From Cryptomeria japonica (lineage: Eukaryota > Streptophyta > Pinopsida > Cupressales > Cupressaceae): a stretch of DNA of 64,000 bases. The position numbers were made by a program, and so were the translations under genes. Below the pieces are notes generated by a model. The model saw only the letters and a list, made by a program, of their open reading frames with translations, was not told the DNA's origin and searched no databases. The stretch is taken from positions 548,112,488 through 548,176,487 of the forward strand of contig NC_081412.1 in the NCBI RefSeq assembly GCF_030272615.1. The letters are read 5' to 3'. Positions 11,480 to 22,782 of this stretch are shown piece after piece; the stretch's first letter is position 1; every line of letters starts with the position of its first letter.

Positions 11480-12446
11480 GTTCAAGAAGCTTTAAAGAAA
11501 GCCCAAGTTTTTACAGGTTTCGAACAATTGAAAACGCATCATTCAGTCTATCCTAAAGAGATTGGCTTCATTATTAGTTCTTAGCCCACACTTGGTACCC
11601 TGTCAAATCACACAACCTTGTCACCCCCTAAAGGGTGCCCATGTTTTTGCGTTTGCGAGAGCTAGTGGAGTCCCATTATGAGCCTAGCAAGAAGGTCTCA
11701 AAAGGGGAGTTCGCACATACGCTCAAGAGGGACATATGGTGAGTACCTTAAGGAGAGATTCTTCCCCCTCCATGCACAAAGAATTTAATAATGTTCGGAG
11801 GTAAACCAGGTAGCTTCTAATTTTAATTGGAACTAGTAAGGGATCTGTTCGACGCGTCGGGGTATAAACTCAATTAAGAGGTCTCCCAGCCTTAAAAACC
11901 AAGGTTTGATATACCCAAAGGTACAGGGGAGAGCTATTCCCGAGCACTATTGTTGACTTGATTTTCATCAAATCACTTTTATTTTATAGCGGGTTGGAGT
12001 ACTTGGCGTTAACTGTTCCCACTTGGGTTGTTCCCCTCTCACTGGCCTTAATGGCTTTGGCCTTATAGGCTCCTCGGGGGAGGGGGGGGGGGCAGGCCCG
12101 CTAAAGATATGCACTATTGAAAGGAAAATGTGAGTCTAGCTTTTTGATCACCTAAGAAAGGTGAGAGCATACTCGCCTATCATCAAAACACATAAGACAT
12201 AATTGTTCATTTCCATTGTAATTAGTCTATGTGCCTAATTTATAAAAAATAAGTGCAAAATCCTATAGCTGCAAACAAAGTTAGTAGTTTATATTGCATG
12301 CTTTGACGACGAAATGGTATATGCCTCTGGTCTCTCATAACGAAATAAGTACTTGCAAAACCAATAAACTGCAAATTAGGTTAAGGAAAATGACAGTCCA
12401 GAAGCAAAAATAAGGAATGCAACATACAATATTTGCCAAATCAATA
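11480..12446. other. Gypsy-1A leader, non-coding
   Basis: Leader sequence between repeat blocks 3 and 4 with no coding motif. It contains a run of G (about 12076-12092) in an otherwise mixed stretch. No homologous open frame was seen. Confidence 0.6.
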
Positions 12447-12660
12447 AAAAACTGAAAACACCATCAAATTGGCCAAGAACACCATCATATGTGCCAAGAA
12501 TGCTGTCAAATGGACCAAAACCGCTACTTTGCACACTAGAAACACTATTCTGCACACCAAAAATGTTGTTAAACTGACTATAAACACTGTCAAATGTACC
12601 AGAAACGCTAAAGAACATACCAAAAATGCTAAGGTACAGACTGAAAACGCTAAAACAGAT
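12447..12660. repeat. 21-bp minisatellite block 4
   Basis: About ten degenerate units of the pattern gaccaaaaacgctgtcaaatg, period 21 bp, closest to block 1. They lie about 200 bp from the primer binding site, at the start of the leader in the element's own direction. Confidence 0.88.
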
Positions 12661-12841
12661 AAAAACATAAAAATAGAGTTGAGAAATCTCCCATAAACAC
12701 CATTTGAGATGTTGGGATGCTACAATAGAGACCAAGAACGCGATTCAGGAGCCCGAGAGAGCTAATCTGCTCACTGAAAGAGCTAATCAACCTGTCAATG
12801 AAATTTCCTTCAAGCAAACTTGTTAAAGATCAAAGGGGCTA

Positions 12842-12860
12842 GGCCCCATGGTGGGCGCCA
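12842..12860 (-). promoter_or_regulatory. Primer binding site of Gypsy-1A
   Basis: On the minus strand TGGCGCCCACCATGGGGCC starts five bases after the LTR end. The leading TGG is expected for pairing with a tRNA CCA tail. Gypsy-1B has the same site with one change (28043-28061). I do not assign the tRNA. Confidence 0.85.
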
Positions 12861-12865
12861 ATTAA

Positions 12866-14042
12866 TGTGATGTTAAAAATGTGGTATATAAGAAAGGCAT
12901 ACACATATAATGAGACAATAAAACATAATGGAAAGGTTAATTGAAAACTAAATTAAAGATGCAAACCATAAGCCTTCCTTGAAATGTCCCATTTTCCTCT
13001 ATTCTTGAGGACCTTGAAGGTGTTGGATTGATTGGCTCTCAACGGAGCAATGACCTCCAAAGTGGCAACTCGAGAGTTGAGTAGCTACATGATCCATAAG
13101 CCTTCCTTGAAATGTCCCATTTTCCTCTATTCTTGAGGACCTTGAAGGTTTTGGATTGATTGGCTCTCAACGGAGCAATGACCTCCAAAGTGGCAACTCG
13201 AGAGTTGAGTAGCTACTTGATCATGATTGATTATGTAAATGATATGAAATGCATGATCTAAGAAACTAGATTAACATGCTATGATTAATCCAAAAGTCTA
13301 ATTACTCGATGATTGAAATGCAAATGCCTATAGTAATGATGCTAAAACTATGAATGCAATGGATCCTTATTGCTCCAAAATGAGGGGTATTTATAGGAAT
13401 TCCAAGGCCAAAGTTGAGGTGGCAGGAATCGACGGTTCAAATCTGATCTCAAGATATCAAGGGCCAAGATTGAGGAAGTTGGAGAAGAGGTTGGAGGAAG
13501 GAACATTTGTCATCTCTGTGGTGACAAGTGTCAAGGAGCCTTGCTCATGAGAGGGCAAGTGTCCAAGGGGGGAGACATGTGGCAAAATTCTCATGTGTCT
13601 CAAGGGGAGAATATCCACACCATAGGAGGTTAGGATAAGGAAGTTAGGATGGGGTTAGTTAAACCCAGGGTTAGATGGAATGGGTTAGGTTAGGGGATGG
13701 TTAGGTTAGGTGGTTAAAAGTTAGGAGCCATGTGCTCATTTGAATTTAGAAATTCAAATAATTGGAAAAATGGTAATTAATCTCAACAAACTTGAGTTTG
13801 TTAATTTTAATTAGGGATTAGAAAAATTGATTTAGATTGGAGGGAGGACTAATTAATTTAGATTAATTAATCAAAAGGGATATGAAATGAACTATATAAA
13901 TAAATCATGTAGATTTATTTACTAATAGACGAATAAGGGAATTAATCAAATTTGCTTGTGAATTCGATTAATTGGGAAGGTGGATTAATTAAATAACTGC
14001 GTATTTAATTAATTATCTTCAGACCATTTTTTGGTGCATACA
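12866..14042 (-). repeat. Gypsy-1A 5' LTR (1177 bp)
   Basis: Partner of 3262-4304, with TG...CA ends. It is longer because of a 128-bp tandem duplication near its 3' side (12966-13221). The TATA box is TATTTATA on the plus strand at 13388-13395, to be read on the minus strand. Confidence 0.95.
12966..13221. repeat. 128-bp tandem duplication within the 5' LTR
   Basis: Copies at 12966-13093 and 13094-13221 are nearly identical, beginning ccataagccttcc. The 3' LTR has a single copy, so the duplication arose after this insertion integrated or was lost from the partner. Confidence 0.93.
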
Positions 14043-14047
14043 CATAT
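14043..14047. repeat. Target site duplication (CATAT), right copy
   Basis: Exact repeat of 3257-3261 at the outer edge of the right LTR. Confidence 0.92.
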
Positions 14048-14160
14048 CTTATTGTTGCTGGAAGGATACAAAAAATTCTCCCCTAGTCATGTTTACAAAG
14101 AAGCTAACTTTGTGACATACTTCCTAGCCAACCATGATATAAAACAAGAACAAAGTATAA
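14048..14160 (+). pseudogene. LINE RNase H domain, 3' part
   Basis: Joined to 3261, the reading continues through GYKKFSPSHVYKEANF and YFLANHDI. This matches the C-terminal H-x-x-R/K-E-A-N..A-D..A-N motif of plant LINE RNase H, with the usual Asp replaced (VTYFLAN). It is the end of the interrupted ORF2. The 3' end of the LINE was not located. Confidence 0.8.
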
Positions 14161-15172
14161 TCATCTCAGAGAATGCATGATTTTGGGGCTAGGGTTGGAA
14201 TAGATAATAGGTACAAACAAATCTTTGGCCTTTTGAAAGAAACATTGAGAATTGACTATTTGAGTCCTCTTCAAATTATGTTAGGACATCGATTGTTGTT
14301 TCTATATTGGAACACTACTTTGGATTCTCTAAAAATGTAGGATGAAGGTTCACAATACCAGAAGTGGCTGAGTGTATAGAGTTTTCAAGATGTATTTGCT
14401 TGTGGTAGCAGTTGGAGTAGTCGACACAACTTAGGTGAGTATTCTACATTGAGACTCGAGCGATGGAGACAACAATTAGAGAGGTGCTCGACACAAACAA
14501 GCTAGAGATGGGTCACATTTACAATGGACCCCTTTTGGAGATCTTGACAACCATTGTGCTTACAATGGGACAAAAATGTTGGGAACAATTGGCTACTCAA
14601 TCTTTCTTAAAGCTAGGATTAAATCTAGGACCAATCCCTGAAGCAATATCAACTATTTTGGCTTTCAACAAGAACCGATGAAATGCCAATATTTGTGATG
14701 TCATAAGCATTGTGAAGGTGTAAAGGAAGGAAGATCTGAAGCATTAATATATTTGTAAACATAAGGAATATGCAAAAACATGGAGGTTTTTTTCTTTTCA
14801 TTAAATCTAAACTAGATTTGTTAATTGCTACTCAAATCACAAGAATTAATGAGCTTTCTGATGGTCTACAAACCTTGATTCACTATATGTCACATGATAA
14901 CCCTAAAAGGAGGTAACATATCTCAATGGAATCATACTATCATTTTTTTCAATTTTAATAAAATAGGAGCCCTGGGATAAGAACTTACCATAAAATAAAA
15001 CATAATATATATGAAGAGAGAGACACACCACTTATAGATTGTTAGAAAATAAGAGGTGAACAACAATACATGCAACTTCACATTAACTGTAAATTAGATT
15101 TATCTGTGTTTATCAAATGGAAATAAGATAGCTATAACATTGAAATAAAAAACACCATAAGAGATCAACATG
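14161..15172. other. No recognisable gene
   Basis: A 72-codon open frame at 14463-14681 has no motif I recognise and no supporting context. The rest is AT-rich with many stops. Part of it may be the LINE 3' end. Confidence 0.5.
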
Positions 15173-15870
15173 TGACACCAAAATTACGAAAAAAAAATCC
15201 TTTTGGGAAAAAACTCCATCAAAAAGAGATGAAAGACTTGTATTATTAACATTATGAAATTACAATACAACTTTCAAAATTCACTCAATCTTCAATCCGG
15301 TAGCATAACTCCTACCAAACAAAACTTGATGAAACTCATACTTGTCTTGAACTTAAACCCTCAATATATAGACCCATGAGAGCTAAAAAAATACTACCAC
15401 AAAACATTACCATGAGCCAAAACAAGGTTCCAAAATACCATGGTAAAAATCAATACAACCCCTACCTAAAAATCTTCTTAAAATAATCAAATTGACCCAT
15501 AAATAACCTTTTACAGATGCTCTTATAGTTGTCATAATGTATTTTTCCTAGATAGAAATTTTTTGTCATAAATATTGTCATAATTGTCACAACATCTTAT
15601 GATAGTTGATGATAGTTGTCATAACTGTCATGAATGCTCTTACAACTTATGACAAATATCATAAATACTATCATAATTGCCATAACATTTTATGACAATA
15701 GTCATAACTATCATGAATGCTCTTACAACTTATTACTAATGTCATAAATATTGTCATTGTTGTTGTTGATGATGTTTTTATGACTTCATGCAATGCAAAA
15801 TAAAATACTAAGTATTTTATCCTCTCTTGAACAAAACCTTCCCAAATGCTAAACTTCATGATTAATTGGA
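15173..15870 (-). repeat. Probable isolated LTR, minus strand
   Basis: Read on the minus strand it has a TATA-like ctatatattgaggg, then a U5-like stretch (tttttgatggag, ttttttcccaaaagg) and an end at ggtgtcaca, all typical of plant LTRs. An 83-bp duplication containing tcatgaatgctcttac (15628 and 15711) lies in the U3 side. No internal region or second full LTR was found, so it could be a solo LTR. A related fragment lies at 18770-18860. Confidence 0.45.
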
Positions 15871-17580
15871 AGACGCCAAGGTTTTGAATGTCAGGTGTTG
15901 ACGTGCTCTTTGATATACTCAGTTGTTTGATGTGATATTGTTGGAATCACAAAGGTGGACTTAAGTTGAATCTTGAATGCTTGAATTATGCTAGAACATG
16001 GGATTAATTGATTTGGGAAAAAAGAAAAAAAGATGAAGGGTTGAGAGAGTTAATCTAATCTTAGGAATGTAAGAAACAATGGAAGATCTTTGGTGAAACT
16101 CAACTACAATAGGCTTTGACATGCAAGCAACATCTCCACGAAGCTAGTGCAATCTCCTAAGGTAAGCACAAAATGTTCAAATCACTACCAACTGCATAAA
16201 CACCATCAAGATGATGCATATCAATGAAGAAATAACAATTGAAGTGAAGCTTGGTTAAGATGGATCTTGTTGACTACGCAAGGCAAGTCTACAATCAACA
16301 AACTGCTAGTAGTATGGATATACAAATTTCACCATTGATCCTGCACAAAGTTCTTCCATTCATCTAATTATCATTATCTAACATGAAGATCCAACAAGAA
16401 ACCATGCAATTGTAGAAGAAACAACACATTCCACCATAACTTCAATGAAAAGGAAGTTTATTTACAAGTTTGGCAACAATTTTTGCCTTCTCTTCCTATT
16501 TTACTCTAGCTGCTTTCTGCTATTATTATTTGCTACTAAACTATTCTTGAACTATTAACTACTCACTATTAACCTTTACAAATGAAGAAGTAGAGTCTTA
16601 TATAGTGCTCTTATTAAAATGAAGGGCTAGGATTAAAAGATAGAAACCCTAATTAGGGTTTTGTACACCCATTACAAAGCATTTAATGCTTGAACAATGA
16701 TAAATTTACAATAACATAGACACATGTCCTCCTTTGAATTTTTGACCGATGAATAACATTGGTAGGTACATTGAAGTTTGTGCCTTCATGTGGTAGTTAT
16801 CTCTTTGATGGAGGATCTAGATGCATTGAACTTGGATGCCTTGCCCTAGAATGATGTGATTGACTTGAAGATGATTAGGCACCACCTCAGCTGGCGGTAC
16901 ACCTTGTAACTCATCACAAGCGTTATAGGTGATTGAGGCATATCTCTTGATACTCAATGCTATCCAAGTGTCTACGGTGATGATGGCTTTGCTCAAGTCG
17001 AACCTCTAACTTTGATTAACTCTTGCTATACTGGCAATGATCCTTGGATATCCGAAGGAAATTCAAGATTGTGAAAATTTTCTCTTTTATCACATGCATT
17101 TCTATGCTTGCTCTTGTGAATATTGTGCTTCATTCTTCATCCCTTTGAACTCCTCTATGTCGATCCCTCGTGATGTTGACCTTCATTCCATGAGGCTGAT
17201 CTCATCCTGATGCTGATGACCTCCACTCTTGCCTTATAATCCCTTTCCTTTGATGTTTCCTTCGAATAACGAAGTCTTCCTTCCATGTTTTTGATGTAGA
17301 CTTCCGTGACATTTGCATGCTGGATTTGCCTTCATCCCTCATGCTGATGACATTGATGCTGATGTAGCCATTTAATCACCTGCAACAACAAGCATGCTAG
17401 CATCAAACACTTATGATATATGCATTTCCAAGTTTTCTAACCTTATATATATCCTTCTAATGATGTTCTGATTACTGTCCTTATGTTTGATTTGTCATAT
17501 TCAGTCTAAGACTTTGGTTTCTCAGGTCTGATTAAGAACCGATTTTACTTGATTTCAAGTTTGATTCCTATCTAAACATA
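15871..17580. other. Non-coding, possibly LTR-derived
   Basis: No coding motif. On the minus strand a TATA-like tatataagactc (about 16597-16608) followed by mixed sequence is reminiscent of an LTR promoter, but no partner copy or clear ends were found. Confidence 0.3.
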
Positions 17581-17584
17581 TGCA

Positions 17585-18545
17585 GGGTCAGGCTTTTAGG
17601 AGTCATTGACAGTGCTTAGGAGCAGATTTGACTTTGACAATCCACTTGCTGGAAGTGAAAGGTCGGGGATCTGGGAGGGCAAAGGAAGTGACACCAAAGC
17701 AGATCGAGCTTTTAGCATTGCAAAGGAAATGTATCAAAGATAGATCATGGTTTTGATAGGCCAAAGGAAATGAGTCCAAGCTTGATCGTGGATTTTGGGG
17801 GGCAAAGGCAGTGCCCATTAAGTAGTTAATGCTTTAAAGACACTTGCCCTATTCATTTAAGCACTACCTCTTACTGTTAAAAACATCAAAATATCACCCT
17901 CAATCAGCAATCAAACAACCTTTCTACCCAGATCGAGTTTTTGGGAGGTCAATGACAGTGCTACACAAGCTGGTCGTGGATTTGACCCAGCAAAGGAAGT
18001 GAACCCAAGGCAGGTTAAGGATTTAGGACTCCAAAGGAAGTGATTCTAAGGCGGATCGGGGATATGAAGGGGCAAAGGAAATAGGTCTTAGGCTAGGCGA
18101 GAGATTGGCAAGGGCTAAGGAAATAGGTCGTAGGCTAGGCGGGAGCTTAGCAAGGGCAAAGGAAATAGGTCCTATCATAATCACTGAAGTCAATTCGCAC
18201 CTCCATAGCTTCCTTCATTGATCGACGCTTCATGATGGCCATGGAAGAGAATGGTATGCAAGCCGGGATTCATATGGGCATTGATAGGGAAAGTAATGAC
18301 TACCCGGGGATTCAGGACCCCAAAGGAAATCATCATAAGGCAGATCATGGTTCTTAAAGGGTAGAGAAAATCAGCACTAGCAAATCAAACTTCAATCTAT
18401 TATACCACCGAAGCTCTTCTCCCATTCAAACTTAGACCAAACTTTATGCTGATCGGGCAAAGGAAGAGATCCTAACCAATTGTGGATCTTGGGGGGCAAA
18501 GGAAATCGCCCTAGGCTAGATCGCAGATTCAGGTGGTCAAAGGAA
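17585..18545. repeat. Degenerate 41-bp-period repeat array
   Basis: The core ggcaaaggaaatg recurs with spacing of 41-42 bp: starts near 17679, 17720, 17761, 17802, then 17990, 18031, 18072, 18114, 18156, then 18320, 18361, and 18457, 18496, 18537. Each unit also carries a gatc..ggatt..gg stretch. Gaps between clusters are partly multiples of 41. Forty-one is not a codon multiple, so it is not a coding repeat. Confidence 0.85.
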
Positions 18546-18769
18546 ATGACCCAACACTTAGTCAAATTTTGCTTAGTCAACCTATTTTCCCCAACTATCC
18601 ACTCCTATCAAGCTCAAATCGACATCCTATCTCAAACTACTTGCCATCCAAAGATGATGATAAAAATCGGTTCAAATTGCTCCACTGCAAGGATTGGATC
18701 GCTGCAAAATCCTAGAACTCAAAACAAAAAATGGGGGTCTCCATTTGTAATGGGACGATGTGTGAAAAC

Positions 18770-18860
18770 GTCACAATAGTTGTCATAGCATCTTATGACT
18801 CAGCTGTCATGAATGCTCTTACAACTTATACAAATGGCATAAACCTCCAAAATATAAAAA
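18770..18860. repeat. Fragment related to the 15.2-15.9 kb LTR
   Basis: It shares tgtcata..atcttatga and ctgtcatgaatgctcttacaa with 15580-15660. It may be a leftover of another copy of the same LTR. Confidence 0.5.
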
Positions 18861-20242
18861 TCCAAAGGTGGACACTAAAATTATCTTTACTTGATGATTG
18901 TGCAATAAATAGTAACCCAGTAATTGCCCACTCGTAAACATACAATTACCGAAATTGATAAAACATTAACTACCTGTGAAAATCTCCATCCCTTATGAGT
19001 GAATTACAAACAATATAAGAAATATTATTAAATACGTAAATTTACAGATTGGTGGCACCTAAAACTCAACAGAAGTGTTTCTTCTTTTGTTTCTTAAATA
19101 AATGAGACTCACTATATTCTTGCCAACATTCAGCAAATAAATTGTGTTTAATGGTTTGTTCTACACATGGATATATAACGCATACATATGGGCTTTAGGA
19201 ATATTGTTCAATCAGCAAATTGAACAGCTATTTAAAAAACACATTGATCATTCCATTTGAACAAGTCAAACTTGCGTACTAAAGATCGTTCACAGTGACA
19301 TTTTGATTCATGCAAGTGCATAAGATTCATAGCAAAAGAGTAGAAAAATTGATTGCGGAACGATGGAATAATGTCTTCAACAGAAGACACAGATCCCGTA
19401 CTAAAAAAGGCATAATTTACTTGCATTAATCAATATATGTGATCACTTCATATCCTCAATTACATTGAAGGCATTTGCTAGAAATATGGGTTCTTTAGAC
19501 GGACTTTGAACTGTTGAAAATATTTCTAGATGCTCTTTCATAAGGACTTATTCTGCACGCTTTAGGTTATTGCCACCAGGAAGGCTCGGAAATTCTGATG
19601 TCTTGGAAAGGTGAATTGGAAAGAAAATGAAGAAGGGAAGACTCCGACAAAACTGGCTCCTATAAATTAAGCATACTGAACAAATAACACTAAATTTGTA
19701 TTGAATGAGGCTCGATGAACTTTCTTCACATCACCTTTGCACTATTTATCCTCCAAAATGGGTGGTTAAATGATATTGCTATGTTCTCGATGGATACATG
19801 TTCTCGATGGATACATGTTTGAAAGCTAATTGCAGGTTCTTTCAAAAAGTAAACTGAGATTCGACTATTCTTTTTGGCATGCAAGGTTTCTTTAACTTAA
19901 AAACAATCCTCAAATAACCCAGAAGTACAGAAACATAAAAAATTGAAGCATAGTTCGGGCCTAAATCCCCTGTCCCATCTCGTAGATGTTTCGGGGACGT
20001 GGGGACAGCCAGGGACATCCTCCCTCCTCAAAATTGTAAAAAATTGTAAAAATTAAGGGAAACGTCTTGAAAATTTGGGGATGATAGTGATTCTCAAAGA
20101 GACATCCTCCGTCTTCAATATGGTTGGGAATGTCTATGACATCCCCTAACCGTCCCGGGGACAGCCAACCATCCTCTTCTCAGCACATTTAAAAAAAAAA
20201 AAAGACTCAAATGTTCTAAAAAACACTTTTTAATTTTATTAT
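18861..20242. other. No recognisable gene
   Basis: AT-rich, no coding motif. A G/C-rich patch with ggggacgtggggacagcc lies near 19990-20030 and is echoed by cccgccatccccatccc near 20928-20947, on either side of an AT-rich core. Confidence 0.45.
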
Positions 20243-20528
20243 AGGTCTGTAAAACTAGATTTTCACTAATATGATGGGTAAACATGTCTAAATCACTTCC
20301 AAAAGCACTTAGAAATAATGAGCGGCAGCCTGGTAATAAATTTCACAAACACTCAGAACTCGGAAGTGCATAAAAAAGTGGTTGCAGGTCTGCAATATTA
20401 GACTTTTCACTGATATGAAAGGTAAATAGGTCTGAATCATAGCCCAAATCACTTAGAAATATGAATAACAACTTGGTAATGAATTTTACAAACACCCAAA
20501 ACTTGGTAGTGAATAAAGAAGCAGTTGT
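20243..20528. repeat. 143-bp tandem duplication
   Basis: Two diverged units (20243-20385 and 20386-20528) begin aggtctg and share attttcacta/gatatga, cacttagaaat and cttggtaat-like stretches. A further 38-bp repeat with atgaatgcatattga occurs at 20633 and 20671. Confidence 0.85.
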
Positions 20529-22782
20529 AGGTCATAATAGTAATGGAATACTATCAAAATATTCTCCAATAAAAAAGAAACAATGAACTACATGGAAACA
20601 AGTGCTGGCATAATGACAATGAATTTTCAATTATGAATGCATATTGAGTATTGACAATGAATTCTAAATAATGAATGCATATTGAATATTGACAATAATT
20701 TTTGAACACAAATGTGGCATGTTAATGTTCTATAATTTATACATACATGCTTTATCCATGTTTTCATATGAATATAATGTATATATCCATGCTTTATCTA
20801 TTTTTCGTATGAACATTTAAAATTTTCTTATATATTTAAAATTTTCCCTATACTTTATATAGCTGTTCCCTTTGCCGTTCTCCTGCTGTCCCCAAAATTG
20901 ACAAAACAAATTACCATCCCGAAAACTCGTCCCGCCATCCCCATCCCAAAAACTCATGGTAACATCGAAACATAATCATTATCAGAATTTTTATGATGAA
21001 TGAAGCAGTTCTGGTGGACTGAGGTAGCCAATTTGAGGATTCACTTGCTGATGGATGAGATGGTAAATGTGTTAAAGGTTTCGTAGAGGTGCTTTATCTA
21101 ATGCCTTACAAGAGACATTTTATGCTTTCCCATTCTTAGTCAATTGGCGTGTTGATTTTCTTCCCCACAACTTACTCGATTCCATCACCTTTTCACTAAA
21201 TCTTCTGGTTTTTCAAAAACCATTTCCTAGTTTGCAAGCGTTTGTAATCTTTCCGTTTTAAACTCACTCTGCTTGAATTTGTATCCTCCATTTTCATTAA
21301 ATTCATTTCCCTTGTGATATACTTTTTGATTCAGGTTTTGTCCACCTTCCATGGACAATTTCAATTGTTTGTCAAAGTTAACTGACCACTTATTACATAC
21401 ATCTAGCCTCCTTTCAAACCCTTTAACCCTTCTGATCAAATTCATCAAGTTGATATTCAGGACTTCTGTAAAATCTGATGGTTAAAAAATTGGAAAATAT
21501 GAATCCGATTGAGTTTCTTCATCCTCAAACAAATTATTTTTACGATGTGAAGTCTTTAAGAGTCCAGGCTCTCTCTAGTTGCTTCAGCTGTGAACACAGT
21601 AGTGAAAGACTGACACTAATTATTTTATAACAACCTCAACCCAAATTTTCTACTGTTGTGTGATGATTTGTGAGAGAGAATTACTACGTTTCTTCACAAA
21701 TTTATTCAATTTATCCTTTACCTCGGTTACCTTCGACTATACTAGGTATTGCAAATGTCAAAAGCAATTTGGCGATCAACAATTATGACACACTAGATAT
21801 GATGGCCTTCGATTCTAATTTGATTGACATCCTTTCCCACAAACTAGCTTTCAGTTTTACAATCTCAGTTTTGAGAGTTAGCCTCCACCCGCATTCTTTC
21901 AATATCTACACGAATTTCCCTGTCTTTTAGATGAAGCCTTTTGACTATCAAGTTGCATGTTGGAAAGGTCGTTTAAAGACATTTTCCCCAGTGACGATAA
22001 ACTCAAAATCTGGACATCACTGGAATGAATTTTAATCTTTTTTCTCTTCCATAATATCTCCTTACAGCCATCTTACTGTACTACTAGATGATTCATCATG
22101 AAAACTTCTCATTGCCTCCATACAATACATTCATCAGACTGGGTCATTGTAGTCAACTATTGTGACTTAGTTCATCTATTCTTGATATTATTTGTTAAAT
22201 CTATAAAATAATCTAGATATGTGTCAATCCTCTGTAGGGATTACATGTCAACCATTAAGGGTGAGTGTGGTTGGGTTGTAAGCAAGACTTGCCTCATGCA
22301 AAACATCTACCTGTTTGAGTAATCATTTGTTTAACTTATTTGAGATGGGATAGACTTGTTTATATTCCCTCTATGCACCAATTGACTTTTCTGGGTAGTT
22401 AAATTAAGAGTTGTCGATCTTGTTGATCTTATCGTAATATTGTTCTTGTAGACACCTAAATGATGCAAATTCGAATCTCCAATTAAAAAAAGAGAGGATG
22501 TTATGGGTCCCTTGCACTTTTATTTATAGTATCGGAAAACCAAGTACATTTGAATAAGAATGATAAGCCATTTGACAAGGAGCGGAAACACTCACTCTGT
22601 TAAAAAATAACTATAACTGTTACATCACTCCGACAAAAGATGAACAAGATAAACGAAATCATTAGACCCAAATTGGGAGAAACCTAACGGTCAGGACATC
22701 AGGAAAATCTGCGGTCCCAAAGCACTCGAATCCTCCAAAACCTTACCAGCATGACCACGCCACCCGCAGCCCAAAGGCAAGG
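20529..22782. other. No recognisable gene
   Basis: Two short frames (21227-21448 minus, 21670-21930 plus) have no family signature. The minus-strand one is rich in charged and Asn/Gln residues and could be a coiled-coil pseudogene fragment, but I cannot place it. The 22480-22780 stretch may be the 3' trailer of the LINE ORF1 remnant upstream of it on the minus strand. Confidence 0.4.

Larger units (their letters stand above)
3262..14042 (-). mobile_element. Gypsy-1A: internally deleted Tat-like LTR retrotransposon
   Basis: A 10.8-kb element on the minus strand bounded by TG...CA LTRs and a 5-bp CATAT duplication. In minus-strand order it has the 5' LTR (12866-14042), a primer binding site, a 3.2-kb repeat-rich leader, a short gag-like N-terminus, protease, a linker, part of the second RNase H, integrase, a long 3' untranslated region, a polypurine tract and the 3' LTR. 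The gag core and the whole RT plus first RNase H are missing compared with Gypsy-1B. It would depend on another element for mobility. Confidence 0.93.

Noticed and set aside
10244-11485. Several heptad-repeat proteins on both strands.
   Set aside because: A 21-bp period keeps all frames open. There is no start context, conserved non-repeat domain or strand preference.
10184-12660. Possible CRISPR-like arrays.
   Set aside because: The units are contiguous without unique spacers, and the sequence is plant retroelement.
15173-18860. A complete LTR retrotransposon between the related sequences at 15.2-15.9 and 18.8 kb.
   Set aside because: The second copy covers under 100 bp and no coding or primer site lies between, so only LTR debris is claimed.
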